Source of the DNA: Denitromonas iodatirespirans | Lineage (GTDB): Bacteria; Pseudomonadota; Gammaproteobacteria; Burkholderiales; Rhodocyclaceae | Length of the DNA stretch: 64,000 nt | Assembly: GCF_018524365.1 (NCBI RefSeq) | Contig: NZ_JAEKFT010000001.1 | Location: 1 to 64,000 of the forward strand | Direction of reading: 5' to 3' | Part shown: positions 36,801 to 44,616 of the stretch, one piece after another | How the letters are laid out: each line of letters opens with the position of its first letter | How positions within the stretch are numbered: the first letter of the stretch is position 1 | Notes under the pieces: generated by a model | Database searches by the model: none | What the model was told of the DNA's origin: nothing | The model's input: the letters and a program-made list of their open reading frames with translations, nothing else | Program-made: the position numbers and the translations under genes

Positions 36801-37206
36801 GCCGGAAGCCCAGGATCGGCGACGCAAGAAACTGCTGCTGGTCGATGACGAGCCCAACATCCTGTCGGCGCTGACGCGCGTTCTGCGCCGCGACGGCTAC
36901 GAGATATTCGCCGCCGGCAGCGCGGCCGAAGGCTTCGACATCCTCGCCCAGCACGACATCCAGGTCATCATCTCGGATCAACGGATGCCGGCGATGAGCG
37001 GCACCGAATTCCTCTCTCGCGTCAAGGAGCTCTATCCGGCCACCATCCGCATCGTGCTCTCCGGCTACACCGATATCGAGGCGATCACCGGTGCCGTCAA
37101 CCGCGGCGCCATCTACCGCTTCCTGACCAAACCCTGGGACGAAATGCAGCTGCGCGAGCATGTGCGCGAAGGCTTCCGCCACAGCGAGGCGGGGCAAGGC
37201 CTCTGA
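33835..37206 (+). CDS. output regulator REC-GAF-GAF-GGDEF(degenerate)-EAL-REC
   Basis: A 1123-aa response regulator, the presumed output of the array. REC1 (12-130) has Asp63 in ITDIVMPEMDG. After a coiled region come a GAF domain (about 205-345) and a second GAF-like domain (about 385-545). The GGDEF domain (about 555-715) has GNDHF at 637-641 in place of GGDEF, so cyclase activity is unlikely. The EAL domain (about 730-975) is intact: Glu765 of EAL, NVS 824-826, ELTES, DDFGTGYSS with Asp886-Asp887, Lys907 in LKIDQSF and Glu943 in AEGVE. A RpfG/HupR-type receiver (about 998-1112, Asp1048 in ISDQRMP) ends the protein. It is predicted to hydrolyse c-di-GMP under CheA control. Confidence 0.9.
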   Translation: MNAANPAVRTDQVHILIAEDSPTQAEQLRILLTKRGYRVTVATNGREALRAALDLSPTLLITDIVMPEMDGYELCAAIKADPSLKDLPVIMVTSLTGIQDIAKSLECGADNFIRKPYDAKTLLARIEYILLNLELRKSSKMQMGMEIYMGGKTHFISSGREQIVDLLISTYEEAVQMNDELQRQRDEIAQSNRNLRTLYRIAADMNHQLSEDEVCAQALRGLLELTDFTAGWIFLDDGDGELRLAAASQLPAALLAPGALEGDCRCRRMLRSGETQRHGVVIDCERLALHARDDSDMRTHLSILLTTGTQSLGIMNLAGHADRPISAEDLRMLDAIGSQVAQAIQRAQLYGHLESQVEQRTAALRSEIVERTRAEQKVASLNRIYAVLSSINTTIVRVHDRNTLFREACRIAVAQGKFRLAWIGIADPTGQFLQPVTWRCDTGATADRSPPLKLDDRIDLQQGMFARALHERATVTCNDLSAAAEPIFPAGASARGCQSMAVFPLLLDEQPIGAFALYAAERNVFDAMELALLNEMAGDISFALGHIRNVEKLDYLAYYDTLTGLPNRRLIQDRLQQLLHVPDGHDTPTVALVLINIDRFRHINDSFGRHIGDALLKAVAERLGEAMGSTDHLARIGNDHFAAILDNAGSATELAHRLDDQILARLGRSFEIEGHDLHLTFKLGIALFPSDSTEAEALFANAETAMRKAAASQERYLFYAPAMNARVAENLTLENKLHRALDNGEFVLHYQPKVELQQGNIIGVEALIRWRDPEGRLVQPGAFIPVLEETGLIIDVGHWALEQALADQAAWRRMGLQAPRVAVNVSAVQMRRADFLPALEKLLSRHPGLSASLELELTESLLMEDIEANIRRLGAIREMGLKIAVDDFGTGYSSLSYLKRFPIDYLKIDQSFVRDITTDPDAAAICIAVIDLAHNLRLTVIAEGVETESQMNYLRRHRCDEIQGYLFSRPVPADDFAELLRTQKVLTLAPEAQDRRRKKLLLVDDEPNILSALTRVLRRDGYEIFAAGSAAEGFDILAQHDIQVIISDQRMPAMSGTEFLSRVKELYPATIRIVLSGYTDIEAITGAVNRGAIYRFLTKPWDEMQLREHVREGFRHSEAGQGL

Positions 37207-37211
37207 TCGAG

Positions 37212-37250
37212 GTCGAGAACGCACTGCCGCCGGGCAGAATTCTCGACTTT
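37212..37250 (+). terminator. terminator hairpin after the chemosensory operon
   Basis: GTCGAGAA (37212-37219) pairs perfectly with TTCTCGAC (37240-37247), and within it CTGCC (37224-37228) pairs with GGCAG (37233-37237). TTT follows. It lies 6 bases after the stop of the last chemosensory gene, so it is the probable operon end. Confidence 0.65.
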
Positions 37251-37312
37251 GATCAAACCCCGCCCATCGCCGCTCCGGTATCGTCACTCCACACCCACTC
37301 CGGAAGCGCGCC

Positions 37313-37555
37313 GTGACCCCGATCCTCAACTTCTACCGCAGCGATGTCCGCACCGGCATCAAGATCGTGCTGACCAGCCTGGTGCTCGGCACGCTCACCG
37401 CCGCGCCGCTGTGGCTGTTCAACCAGTTCGGCCCGACCGACGTCACCCCCACCGGGCTGGCGCTGACCGCCATGTTCGGCACCATTGCCGGCGCCTTCGG
37501 TGTGGCCATCGGCGTGGTGTGGCTGGTCGTGGAACTGATCGTGCGCCGGCGCTGA
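37313..37555 (+). CDS. small two-helix membrane protein
   Basis: An 80-aa protein starting at GTG 37313 with GGAAG just upstream. Two hydrophobic segments are visible, IVLTSLVLGTLTAAPLWLF and a Gly/Ala-rich one ending VAIGVVWLVVELIV, and the C-terminus is Arg-rich. Its stop abuts the convergent ArsR gene's stop with no spacer. No family recognised. Confidence 0.55.
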   Translation: MTPILNFYRSDVRTGIKIVLTSLVLGTLTAAPLWLFNQFGPTDVTPTGLALTAMFGTIAGAFGVAIGVVWLVVELIVRRR

Positions 37556-38239
37556 TCAGGCCAGCAGAAACTCTTCGCGAAACGCCCTCTCGCCCCAGGG
37601 ATTGAAGGCCACCACCCGGCTGTCCGGCAGGCGCCGGGCCCAGCCCGTGTCGAGCACATGGCGCAGCACGGCCGCGCCGACGGCGCCGGCCAGATGGTGG
37701 CGGCGCTCGCCCCAGTCCAGGCACATGCGGCAGGCCGGGCGGCGTCCGGCATCGAGCGCCAACACGTCGATGCCCAGCCGCGCCAGCTCGGCCCGCCCGG
37801 TATCGGTCAGGCGCAACTCGCCGGGGCGGGCGAGAAACCAGCCGCGCATCAGCATCGCCTCGAAAGCCGCCACCGCCAGCTCGCCGGCCAGATGGTCGTA
37901 GCACACCCGCGCCTTGCGCAGCGCCGGCTCGCGCGGGCTGGAGCGCAGGCGCACGGCGCCAGTGCGAAACGCCACGCCCATCAAGGCTTCGAGCAGCTGC
38001 GCCACGTCATGCCCGGCCAGGCGGAAGTAACGGTGCCGGCCCTGCGCCTCGACCGCGATCAGCCGCGCGTCGACCAGCTTGGCCAGATGCGCGCTGACGG
38101 TCTGCTTGGTCACGCCGGCGATGCCCGCCAGCTCGGTGGCGGTCAGCGCACGGTCGGCCATCAAGGCGGTAAGGATGTCGGCGCGGGCGGGGTCGCCGAT
38201 CAGCGCGGCGATGCGGGCGATGTTGGGGCCGTCTTTCAT
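37556..38239 (-). CDS. ArsR-family transcriptional regulator with C-terminal extension
   Basis: A 227-aa repressor. The N-terminal winged helix (about 1-85) has LIGDPARADILTAL and the recognition helix TKQTVSAHLAKLVDARL. It is about twice the length of a minimal ArsR protein; the C-terminal half contains CRMCLDWGERRHHL, a Cys/His cluster that could bind metal or sense redox. The start ATG 38239 is preferred because a longer frame would read through its own operator. A perfect palindrome overlaps the start, pointing to autoregulation and control of the divergent NIPSNAP/ABM/fetAB genes. Confidence 0.85.
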   Translation of the reverse strand: MKDGPNIARIAALIGDPARADILTALMADRALTATELAGIAGVTKQTVSAHLAKLVDARLIAVEAQGRHRYFRLAGHDVAQLLEALMGVAFRTGAVRLRSSPREPALRKARVCYDHLAGELAVAAFEAMLMRGWFLARPGELRLTDTGRAELARLGIDVLALDAGRRPACRMCLDWGERRHHLAGAVGAAVLRHVLDTGWARRLPDSRVVAFNPWGERAFREEFLLA

Positions 38240-38261
38240 GGTTCGATCGTAATCGAACCAT
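38238..38261. promoter_or_regulatory. palindromic operator of the ArsR regulator
   Basis: ATGGTTCGAT (38238-38247) and ATCGAACCAT (38252-38261) are perfect inverse repeats separated by CGTA. The left arm includes the ArsR start codon. The site lies in the divergent region with the NIPSNAP gene (start 38309), so one dimer site could control both directions. Confidence 0.7.
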
Positions 38262-38308
38262 CTCGCCACTTCAACGGGCTATCGTGAGCTCACCTTCTCG
38301 ACGGAGCC

Positions 38309-38650
38309 ATGACCATGATCACCTGCTTCATCCGCTACCGGATCGACCCCTTCCAGCGCGAGGCCTTCCAGACCTATGCGGAAAACTGGGGCCGCATCAT
38401 TCCGCGCTGCGGCGGCCACCTGCTCGGCTACTTTCTGCCCCACGAAGGGACCAATGACATCGCCTGGGGGCTGATCGGCTTCGACAGCCTGGCCGCCTAC
38501 GAACGCTACCGCGCGCGACTGCGCAGCGATGCCGACGGCCGCGCCAACTTCGCCTTCGCGCAAGAGAAACGCTTCATCCTGCGCGAGACGCGCAGCTTCG
38601 TCACGACGGTGGCGGGCACCTTCTGCCTGCCACCGCAGATGGCGGCCTGA
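38309..38650 (+). CDS. NIPSNAP family protein
   Basis: A 113-aa ferredoxin-fold protein. The pattern [20 protein letters not shown], then [20 protein letters not shown], and later [10 protein letters not shown] fits the NIPSNAP (dimeric alpha/beta barrel) family. ACGGAG precedes ATG 38309. Exact role unknown. It lies directly downstream of the ArsR operator and is followed after 2 bases by an ABM-type protein. Confidence 0.8.
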   Translation: MTMITCFIRYRIDPFQREAFQTYAENWGRIIPRCGGHLLGYFLPHEGTNDIAWGLIGFDSLAAYERYRARLRSDADGRANFAFAQEKRFILRETRSFVTTVAGTFCLPPQMAA

Positions 38651-38652
38651 GC

Positions 38653-39078
38653 ATGTTCGCCGTCATCTTCGAAGTCGAACCCGCCGACGGCCAGCGCGCC
38701 ACCTATCTGGACCTGGCCGCCGCGCTGCGCCCGTCGCTGGCAGCCATCGACGGCTTCATCTCGATCGAGCGTTTCGAAAGCCTCAGCCAACCCGGCAAGC
38801 TGCTGTCGCTGTCGTTCTGGCGCGACGAGGCAGCCATCCGGCGCTGGCGCACGCTGGAGGCCCACCGGCAGGCCCAGGCCGCCGGCCGGCAGCATGTCTT
38901 TGCCGACTACCGCCTGCGCGTGGCACAGGTGGTGCGCGACTACGGCCTGGCCGAGCGAGCCGGCGCGCCGGACGATTCGCGCCAATGGCATGACGGCGCG
39001 GCGCTCGGCGAACCCCGATCCGCGTGCCCGGCGGCGGGTATCATGAGGCCACCACCTCCCGCCGAGCCACCGGATTGA
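38653..39078 (+). CDS. ABM-domain (antibiotic biosynthesis monooxygenase-like) protein
   Basis: A 141-aa protein whose first about 100 residues form an ABM-type ferredoxin-like domain (FAVIFEVEPADGQR, GFISIERFESLSQPGKLLSLSFW split at SLSQ, WRTLEAHRQAQAAGR). Similar proteins act as heme-degrading or cofactor-free oxygenases, or have unknown roles. The C-terminal 40 residues are low complexity. The gene is coupled to the NIPSNAP gene upstream and overlaps the ABC ATPase downstream (TTGA). Confidence 0.75.
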   Translation: MFAVIFEVEPADGQRATYLDLAAALRPSLAAIDGFISIERFESLSQPGKLLSLSFWRDEAAIRRWRTLEAHRQAQAAGRQHVFADYRLRVAQVVRDYGLAERAGAPDDSRQWHDGAALGEPRSACPAAGIMRPPPPAEPPD

Positions 39079-39713
39079 AGCCTGTAGCCACCCCCGCCAC
39101 CGCCGACGAACCCGCCGCCCTGGTCGCCGATGCGCTGCGCGTCGGCGATCTGTCGGCGGGCGATCTTTGCATCGCGCCCGGCCGCATCCTCGCCCTCTCC
39201 GGCCCCTCCGGCTCGGGCAAGAGCCGATTGCTGCGCGCGCTGGCCGATCTCGATCCACATGAAGGCACGGTGGCGCTCGGCGACATGCGCCAGGGCGCGG
39301 TGCCCGGCCACCGCTGGCGCCAGGCGGTGATGATGGTGCCGGCCGACAGCCAATGGTGGGCCGACACCGTGGGCGAGCATTTCCCCGACGGTGCGCCCGA
39401 TGGGCTCGACACGCTCGGCTTCGACACGGCGACGATGGACTGGCAGGTGAGCCGGCTGTCGTCGGGCGAGCGGCAGCGTCTCGCGCTGCTGCGCGCCGTG
39501 GCCCACCAGCCGCGCGCCCTGCTGCTCGACGAGCCGACGGCCAATCTCGACGCCGAGGCCACGGCCCGGGTCGAAGCCTGGCTGGGCGATCTGATCGCAC
39601 GCCATCACTGGCCGGTGCTGTGGGTGGCGCACGACCCCGCGCAGATCCGCCGCGTGGCCGACCAACATCTGCGCATCGCCGGCAAGCGCCTGGAGGACGT
39701 GCCATGCAGCTGA
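39075..39713 (+). CDS. fetA: ABC transporter ATPase, FetA-like
   Basis: ATP-binding subunit of 212 aa. Walker A is GPSGSGKSR, the signature is SRLSSGERQRLALLRA, and Walker B is ALLLDEPTANLD. The short length, LSSGERQR signature and the UPF0014 partner match the YbbL/FetA type, linked in E. coli to iron export and peroxide resistance. The likely start is TTG 39075 overlapping the previous stop. An in-frame GTG at 39024 would lie inside the upstream gene. Confidence 0.82.
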   Translation: MKPVATPATADEPAALVADALRVGDLSAGDLCIAPGRILALSGPSGSGKSRLLRALADLDPHEGTVALGDMRQGAVPGHRWRQAVMMVPADSQWWADTVGEHFPDGAPDGLDTLGFDTATMDWQVSRLSSGERQRLALLRAVAHQPRALLLDEPTANLDAEATARVEAWLGDLIARHHWPVLWVAHDPAQIRRVADQHLRIAGKRLEDVPCS

Positions 39714-40507
39714 TCGACCTGGCCTGGTGGCAACTGGCGCTCGGCGCCGCGCTGGTGCTGGCGCTGGCCGGCTGTACGCTGGTGGCGAAGCTGGCCATCG
39801 GCCAGACCCTGCTCGTCGCCGCGCTGCGCACGGTGGTGCAGCTGAGCCTGATCGGGCTGGTGCTCGAAGCGCTGTTCTCGGTCGCAGCGCTACCATGGAT
39901 CGCGCTGATGGCGGGCGTCATGCTGCTGATGGCCGGGCGCGAGGTCATCGCCCGGCAAAAGCGCCGCCTCACCGGCGGCTGGGCCTTCGGCATCGGCACG
40001 CTGTCGATGTTCGTCTCGGCCTTCAGCGTCACCGTGCTCACGCTGATCGTGATCATCGGCCCTGAGCCCTGGTACACCCCGCAATACGCCATCCCGCTGC
40101 TGGGCATGATGCTCGGCAACACCATGACCGGCATCGCCATCGGCCTCGACCGGCTCACCGATGCGGTGTGGCGCCAGCGCGCCCTCATCGAAAACCGCCT
40201 GATGCTCGGCCAGCGCTGGCAGGTGGCGGTCGGCGACGCGCGTCGCGACGCCATGCGCAGCGGCATGATCCCGATCATCAACAGCATGGCGGCGGCCGGC
40301 ATCGTCAGCCTGCCGGGCATGATGACCGGCCAGATCCTGGCCGGCGCGCCACCGTCGCTGGCGGTGAAATACCAGATTCTGATCATGTTCACGATCACCG
40401 TCGGCACCGGTTTCGGCACGCTGGTGGCGGTGCTCGCCGCCAGCCGTCGCCTGTTCGACGAACGCGAGCGGCTGCGGCTGGACCGGCTGGCCAAGCCCGG
40501 CCACTGA
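39704..40507 (+). CDS. fetB: UPF0014/FetB-like permease
   Basis: A 267-aa membrane protein with about seven helices. ALRTVVQLSLIGLVLEALF and GMMLGNTMTGIAIGLDRL are UPF0014 hallmarks, followed by RDAMRSGMIPIINSMAAAG and LPGMMTGQILAG. It overlaps the ATPase gene by 10 bases. With FetA it should form an exporter, by analogy for iron. No regulator other than the ArsR protein lies nearby. Confidence 0.85.
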   Translation: MQLIDLAWWQLALGAALVLALAGCTLVAKLAIGQTLLVAALRTVVQLSLIGLVLEALFSVAALPWIALMAGVMLLMAGREVIARQKRRLTGGWAFGIGTLSMFVSAFSVTVLTLIVIIGPEPWYTPQYAIPLLGMMLGNTMTGIAIGLDRLTDAVWRQRALIENRLMLGQRWQVAVGDARRDAMRSGMIPIINSMAAAGIVSLPGMMTGQILAGAPPSLAVKYQILIMFTITVGTGFGTLVAVLAASRRLFDERERLRLDRLAKPGH

Positions 40508-40543
40508 TCTATAGTAGGCATTCATCATCGCGGAGGATCCGCC

Positions 40544-42370
40544 ATGCGTGTCGCGCTCAACACGATGCTCGGCGGCCTGCTCGGCGCCGCCCTGCTGGCC
40601 GGCTGCACCAGCACGCCGTCATTCACCTACCACCGCCCCGACCAGCCCGAAGCCGCCTCCGGCTACACCGCCAAGCCGGGCTGGACGCATCACCGCTATG
40701 CCGTGGCCGCGGCCAACCCCCTGGCCACCGACGCCGGCGACCAGATCCTCAAGGCCGGCGGCTCGGCCATCGATGCGGCGATTGCGGTGCAGATGGTGCT
40801 GACGCTGGTCGAGCCGCAGTCGAGTGGCCTCGGCGGCGGCGCCTTTTTGCTGCACTACGACGGCCGCCAGGTCGAGGCCTTCGACGGCCGCGAAACCGCA
40901 CCGGCCGCCGCCACCGAAGCGCTGTTTCTCGACCCCGACGGCAAGCCGCTGGCCTTCGATGCCGCCAAGGTGGGCGGTCGCGCGGTGGGCACGCCGGGCA
41001 CGGTGGCGATGCTCGAAATGGCGCATCGACAGCATGGCAAGCTGCCCTGGGCGACGCTGTTCGAGCCGGCCATCCAACTGGCCGAGCAGGGCTTCAAGGT
41101 CAGCGCGCGGCTCAACACCATGCTCGCCAAGGACAAGTACATCGCCGCCGATCCGACCGCGCGTACCTACTTCTTCGACGCCGCCGGCCAGCCCTGGCCG
41201 GTCGGCCATGTGCTGAAGAACCCGGCGCTGGCCGCCGTGCTGCGCGGCATCGCCCGCGACGGCGCCAAGGGGCTGCTGACCGGCGAAGTGGCGCAGGCCA
41301 TCGTCGACAAGGTACGCGCGCATCCGACCAACCCCGGCCTGCTGGCGCTGTCGGACCTGGCCGGCTACCGGCCGAAGATGCGCGCACCGCTGTGCCACGA
41401 TTACGCGGCGCGCGGGCGCGACTACCGCATCTGCGGCTTCCCCCCGCCCAGCTCGGGTGCCACCACGGTGGGCCAGATCCTCGGCATCCTCGCCGCCACC
41501 CGAAGCCCGACCACCACGCTCGAGGCCGGCACGCCCGGCAGCGACGAGATGCTGTCGGTCGACTGGCTGCACCGCTATGTCGAGGCCTCGCGCCTGGCTT
41601 TCGCCGACCGCGCGCAATACCTGGCCGACCCGGACTTCGTCACCGCGCCGGGCGGCGACTGGTCGACCCTGCTCGACCCCGCCTACCTCGCCGCCCGCGC
41701 CCGCCTGATCGGCGCCATGGCCATGCCGGACGCACCGGCCGGCACACCGGGCCCGCAGAAGACCGCCTACGCGCCAATGCCCGCGCAGCCCGAATACGGC
41801 ACCAGCCACATCAGCATCGTCGACGCCGCCGGCCGCGCCGTGGCCATGACCACCACCATCGAAGACGCCTTCGGCGCGCGCCAGATGGTCCGGGGCTTTC
41901 TGCTCAACAACGAGCTGACCGACTTCAGCTTCGCGCCGCGCGCCGCCGACGGCACGCCGATCGCCAACCGGGTCGAGCCGGGCAAGCGGCCGCGCTCGTC
42001 GATGGCGCCCACGCTGGTCTTCGACAAGGCCACGGGCCAACTGGTGATGAGCGCGGGCAGCCCGGGCGGCGCGCTGATCATCCACTACACCGCCAAGACG
42101 CTGTATGGCGTGCTCGAGCGCGGGCTGACGCCGCAGCAGGCGATCGATCTGCCCAACTTCGCCTCGATCGGCGGCAAGGTGCCGGTGCTGCTCGAAACCG
42201 GGCGCTTCGATGCGGCCACGATGGACGGCCTCAAGGCACGCGGCCATGCGCTCAAGGAGATCGACATGACCAGCGGCCTGCAGGCGATTCAGGTCAAGCG
42301 CGAGGGCGGCGCCACGACCCTGCTCGGCGGCGCCGATCCGCGCCGCGAAGGGGTGGTGATGGGCGAGTAG
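40544..42370 (+). CDS. ggt: gamma-glutamyltransferase, lipoprotein
   Basis: Ntn-hydrolase that transfers or hydrolyses the gamma-glutamyl group of glutathione. The 608-aa precursor has a lipoprotein signal (LLGAALLAGCTST, lipobox LAGC), so it is anchored in the envelope. The predicted autocleavage Thr lies in YGTSHISIVDAAGRAVAMTT, splitting the large and small subunits. SAGSPGGALIIHYT supplies the oxyanion-hole Ser/Gly motif. GCGGAGGA precedes ATG 40544. Envelope glutathione cleavage fits the thiol peroxidase and GFA genes elsewhere in the window, but no operon link is visible. Confidence 0.92.
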   Translation: MRVALNTMLGGLLGAALLAGCTSTPSFTYHRPDQPEAASGYTAKPGWTHHRYAVAAANPLATDAGDQILKAGGSAIDAAIAVQMVLTLVEPQSSGLGGGAFLLHYDGRQVEAFDGRETAPAAATEALFLDPDGKPLAFDAAKVGGRAVGTPGTVAMLEMAHRQHGKLPWATLFEPAIQLAEQGFKVSARLNTMLAKDKYIAADPTARTYFFDAAGQPWPVGHVLKNPALAAVLRGIARDGAKGLLTGEVAQAIVDKVRAHPTNPGLLALSDLAGYRPKMRAPLCHDYAARGRDYRICGFPPPSSGATTVGQILGILAATRSPTTTLEAGTPGSDEMLSVDWLHRYVEASRLAFADRAQYLADPDFVTAPGGDWSTLLDPAYLAARARLIGAMAMPDAPAGTPGPQKTAYAPMPAQPEYGTSHISIVDAAGRAVAMTTTIEDAFGARQMVRGFLLNNELTDFSFAPRAADGTPIANRVEPGKRPRSSMAPTLVFDKATGQLVMSAGSPGGALIIHYTAKTLYGVLERGLTPQQAIDLPNFASIGGKVPVLLETGRFDAATMDGLKARGHALKEIDMTSGLQAIQVKREGGATTLLGGADPRREGVVMGE

Positions 42371-42395
42371 GACGGGCCGTGCCCGCGATGTCAGC

Positions 42396-42824
42396 TCAGT
42401 CGGCCGGCGGCGCGTACAGGGCAAACACCTCCGCCCCGGTCATGTTGCGGGTGTCGTTGGCGAAGCGGTAGTAGGCGGGCTGCTCGTCGATGAAGATCTG
42501 CTGGTCGAAGTGCAGCTCGGGCACCGTATCGAAGAGGCCGGCCGGCAGGTGGTACTGGCCATTGCCCTTGAGCCGGTAGAACAGGTGCGTGCCGCAGTGC
42601 TTGCAGAAGCCGCGCTGGGCCCAGGGCGAGGAGTCGAACACCGACACGCTGTCCTCGCCCGCGATCGTCACCGCCGTGCCGCACTCGACCGCCAGCAGCG
42701 GCCCGCCGCCCCACTTGCGGCACATGCTGCAGTGGCAGGCGCCGACGCTTGCCGAGGGGTGGGCGACGCTCAGGCTCACCGCGCCGCACAGGCAGGCGCC
42801 GCTAGCCGGATCGTTGTCAGCCAT
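42396..42824 (-). CDS. GFA (glutathione-dependent formaldehyde-activating-like) family protein
   Basis: A 142-aa zinc protein of the Gfa/CENP-V fold. Cys ligands occur as CLCGAV, CHCSMCRKWGG and CKHCGTH. AAGGAGAAG precedes ATG 42824. These proteins are annotated as carbon-sulfur lyases; true activity is usually unknown. It is convergent with ggt. The longer frame upstream overlaps the neighbouring gene and is rejected. Confidence 0.88.
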   Translation of the reverse strand: MADNDPASGACLCGAVSLSVAHPSASVGACHCSMCRKWGGGPLLAVECGTAVTIAGEDSVSVFDSSPWAQRGFCKHCGTHLFYRLKGNGQYHLPAGLFDTVPELHFDQQIFIDEQPAYYRFANDTRNMTGAEVFALYAPPAD

Positions 42825-42919
42825 GGTTCTTCTCCTTGCGCTGGATTGAGGAAAGTCGCATGGCATGGAGTCTATCGCCCCGGCCGGATTCGGCAAACCG
42901 GCCGGACGCGCGGCGCCCC

Positions 42920-43900
42920 TCAGCGCACGCGCAGATAGACCTGGGTCTGGTTGAGCAGTTGGTAGCCGATCTCGCCGAAGGTCACCGGGCCGGTGAGCGG
43001 CCCGCTGGGCTTGCCCTCCAGCGCGCCGTAGAGAAAGTTGAGGATGCAGTTGCAGGCGAAGGGCACGGTGTCGGCAGCCGACGGGACGGCATCGGTGGCG
43101 CCACTGCCGTCGACCGGCACCGCGACCCGGTAGGTGAGGCCGGGAAACACCGGCGCGTAGAACGCCACCCGCCGGGCCGCCGCATCGATGTCCTTGATGC
43201 TGACGTTCACCCATGCGCCGCAATAGTCGGCCACCAGCGGCAGGCGGGTGTCGATGGCCTGGTCGAGCAGGTAGTCGGCCAGATTGGCGGGCGAGCCGTC
43301 GATCTGGCAGGCGCCGGCGTCGAAGCCGGTCTGCGCGAAGGTGATGGCCGCCCCCTCGCCCGGGCGGAAAGCGTTGAGGATCTCGATCTGCGCATAGCGC
43401 TCGGGCGGCAGTTCGACATCCATGACCACGGCGTGCTCGGCCGAGAACTGCCCGGTCGGCCCGTGCACCACCTGCGGGCGGGCCCGGCCGGCGTCGTCGA
43501 GGTGGGTGCCGGCCACCCAGCCGGCCAGCGGCTTGAGGTACATGTCTTCGTAGTTCGGTGCGTTGCGCGCGAAGTCGCTGTGGCAGGTGCTGAAGGCCGG
43601 GACGATGAGCAGGCTGTAGCCATGCTCGGGCGCATTGCGGCACAGCTGCGGCAGGCTGGCCGCATCGTAGAAGCGCAGCCGGGGCGGCGCGGCGTAGTCG
43701 CTCACCACTTGCACGAACACTTGCTCGCGGCTCACCGTGCCGCCTTCGGCGGCCATGAAATAGGGAATCGTGCCGCCGATCCATTGGCCGGGCGGCAGCT
43801 GGCGCAGCGCGGCCTCGTCGCCGGCGATGCTCAGCACCTGTCCGCCGAGGATCCGTTCGGCCGCGGCGGCCACCGACATCAGTCCTGCGTTGGGCGTCAT
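42920..43900 (-). CDS. conserved hypothetical protein (DUF6976-like, tentative)
   Basis: A 326-aa soluble protein without signal peptide or membrane segment. Distinctive stretches are GQWIGGTIPYFMAAEGG, YSLLIVPAFSTCHSDFARNA and PFACNCILNFLYGALEG; Cys residues in CHSDF and CNC may be functional. The start ATG 43900 overlaps the stop of the upstream gene (ATGA), forming a two-gene operon. I cannot assign a function; DUF6976 is my tentative family recollection. Confidence 0.65.
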   Translation of the reverse strand: MTPNAGLMSVAAAAERILGGQVLSIAGDEAALRQLPPGQWIGGTIPYFMAAEGGTVSREQVFVQVVSDYAAPPRLRFYDAASLPQLCRNAPEHGYSLLIVPAFSTCHSDFARNAPNYEDMYLKPLAGWVAGTHLDDAGRARPQVVHGPTGQFSAEHAVVMDVELPPERYAQIEILNAFRPGEGAAITFAQTGFDAGACQIDGSPANLADYLLDQAIDTRLPLVADYCGAWVNVSIKDIDAAARRVAFYAPVFPGLTYRVAVPVDGSGATDAVPSAADTVPFACNCILNFLYGALEGKPSGPLTGPVTFGEIGYQLLNQTQVYLRVR

Positions 43901-44616
43901 AGGGAATCTCCAGACAGCGTTGCCGGGCGGATCTGCCCGAGCTCATGGGCCAGTTGCGGCGCGTAGCGCTCGAAGTAGTGTTGCAGCTCGCGCGCCTTGA
44001 GTTGGCGCACCTCGGGATCGCTGATCAAGGGCATCTGCCCGCGCAGCTTGGTCAGCAGCAGCTTGAGGCTGAGCACGCGGATGTCCAGCTCGATGGCGCC
44101 GTCGAGCAGCGAGGCCCATACCGGATGGTCGGCCTCGGGCACGCCGAAGGCTGAGGGCTGGCGATCGGCCATCAGCGTCTCGCGGCCCGACAGGGAGACC
44201 TTGCCGTTGTCGAGGTTGTGCTTGAACTTCCACAGATCGGCCACCGGGATGTCGAGCAGCTCGCAGATGCTCTGGAACTTGATGCCGGCCAGAAAGTGGG
44301 CGGCGATCAGCCGCGTCATCCCGTGCGTGAAGGTCTGCTCGTCGGCGCCGACCCACGGCAGCGGCGCCTGCATCATGTCGTCGGTGGGCGAGGCATGGAT
44401 CAGGCAGCGTGCCTGGCCCACGTTGACATGCCGCCACACCTGCTCCGGCGCCTCTGGCGCCGCGGCGGACGTGCCGAAAAACCAGCCGCGTCGCGGCGTG
44501 TGCCGCGCCACCCAGACGTCGAGTTGGCGCCGGCCGAGGTCGTTGCGCATGCGGACGATGCGCCAGGGCGGCTCGATCTCGAGGGCTTGGCATAGCAGAT
44601 CTTCATTGGTGCTCAT
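43897..44616 (-). CDS. hypothetical protein, possible helix-turn-helix
   Basis: A 239-aa soluble protein. GGAGACAGG sits just before ATG 44616. The first third (PPWRIVRMRNDLGRRQLDVWV, split at RMRN) resembles the N-terminal beta region of some ISL3-type proteins, and FQSICELLDIPVADLWKFK looks like a helix-turn-helix. No catalytic DDE pattern follows, so I do not call it a transposase. It is translationally coupled to the following unknown gene. It may be a regulator or a nucleic-acid-binding partner. Confidence 0.55.
   Translation of the reverse strand: MSTNEDLLCQALEIEPPWRIVRMRNDLGRRQLDVWVARHTPRRGWFFGTSAAAPEAPEQVWRHVNVGQARCLIHASPTDDMMQAPLPWVGADEQTFTHGMTRLIAAHFLAGIKFQSICELLDIPVADLWKFKHNLDNGKVSLSGRETLMADRQPSAFGVPEADHPVWASLLDGAIELDIRVLSLKLLLTKLRGQMPLISDPEVRQLKARELQHYFERYAPQLAHELGQIRPATLSGDSL

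Noticed and set aside
43897-44616. ISL3-type transposase
   Set aside because: The N-terminus is loosely similar, but no DDE catalytic region or flanking inverted repeats are seen, and the gene is coupled to a non-transposase gene.
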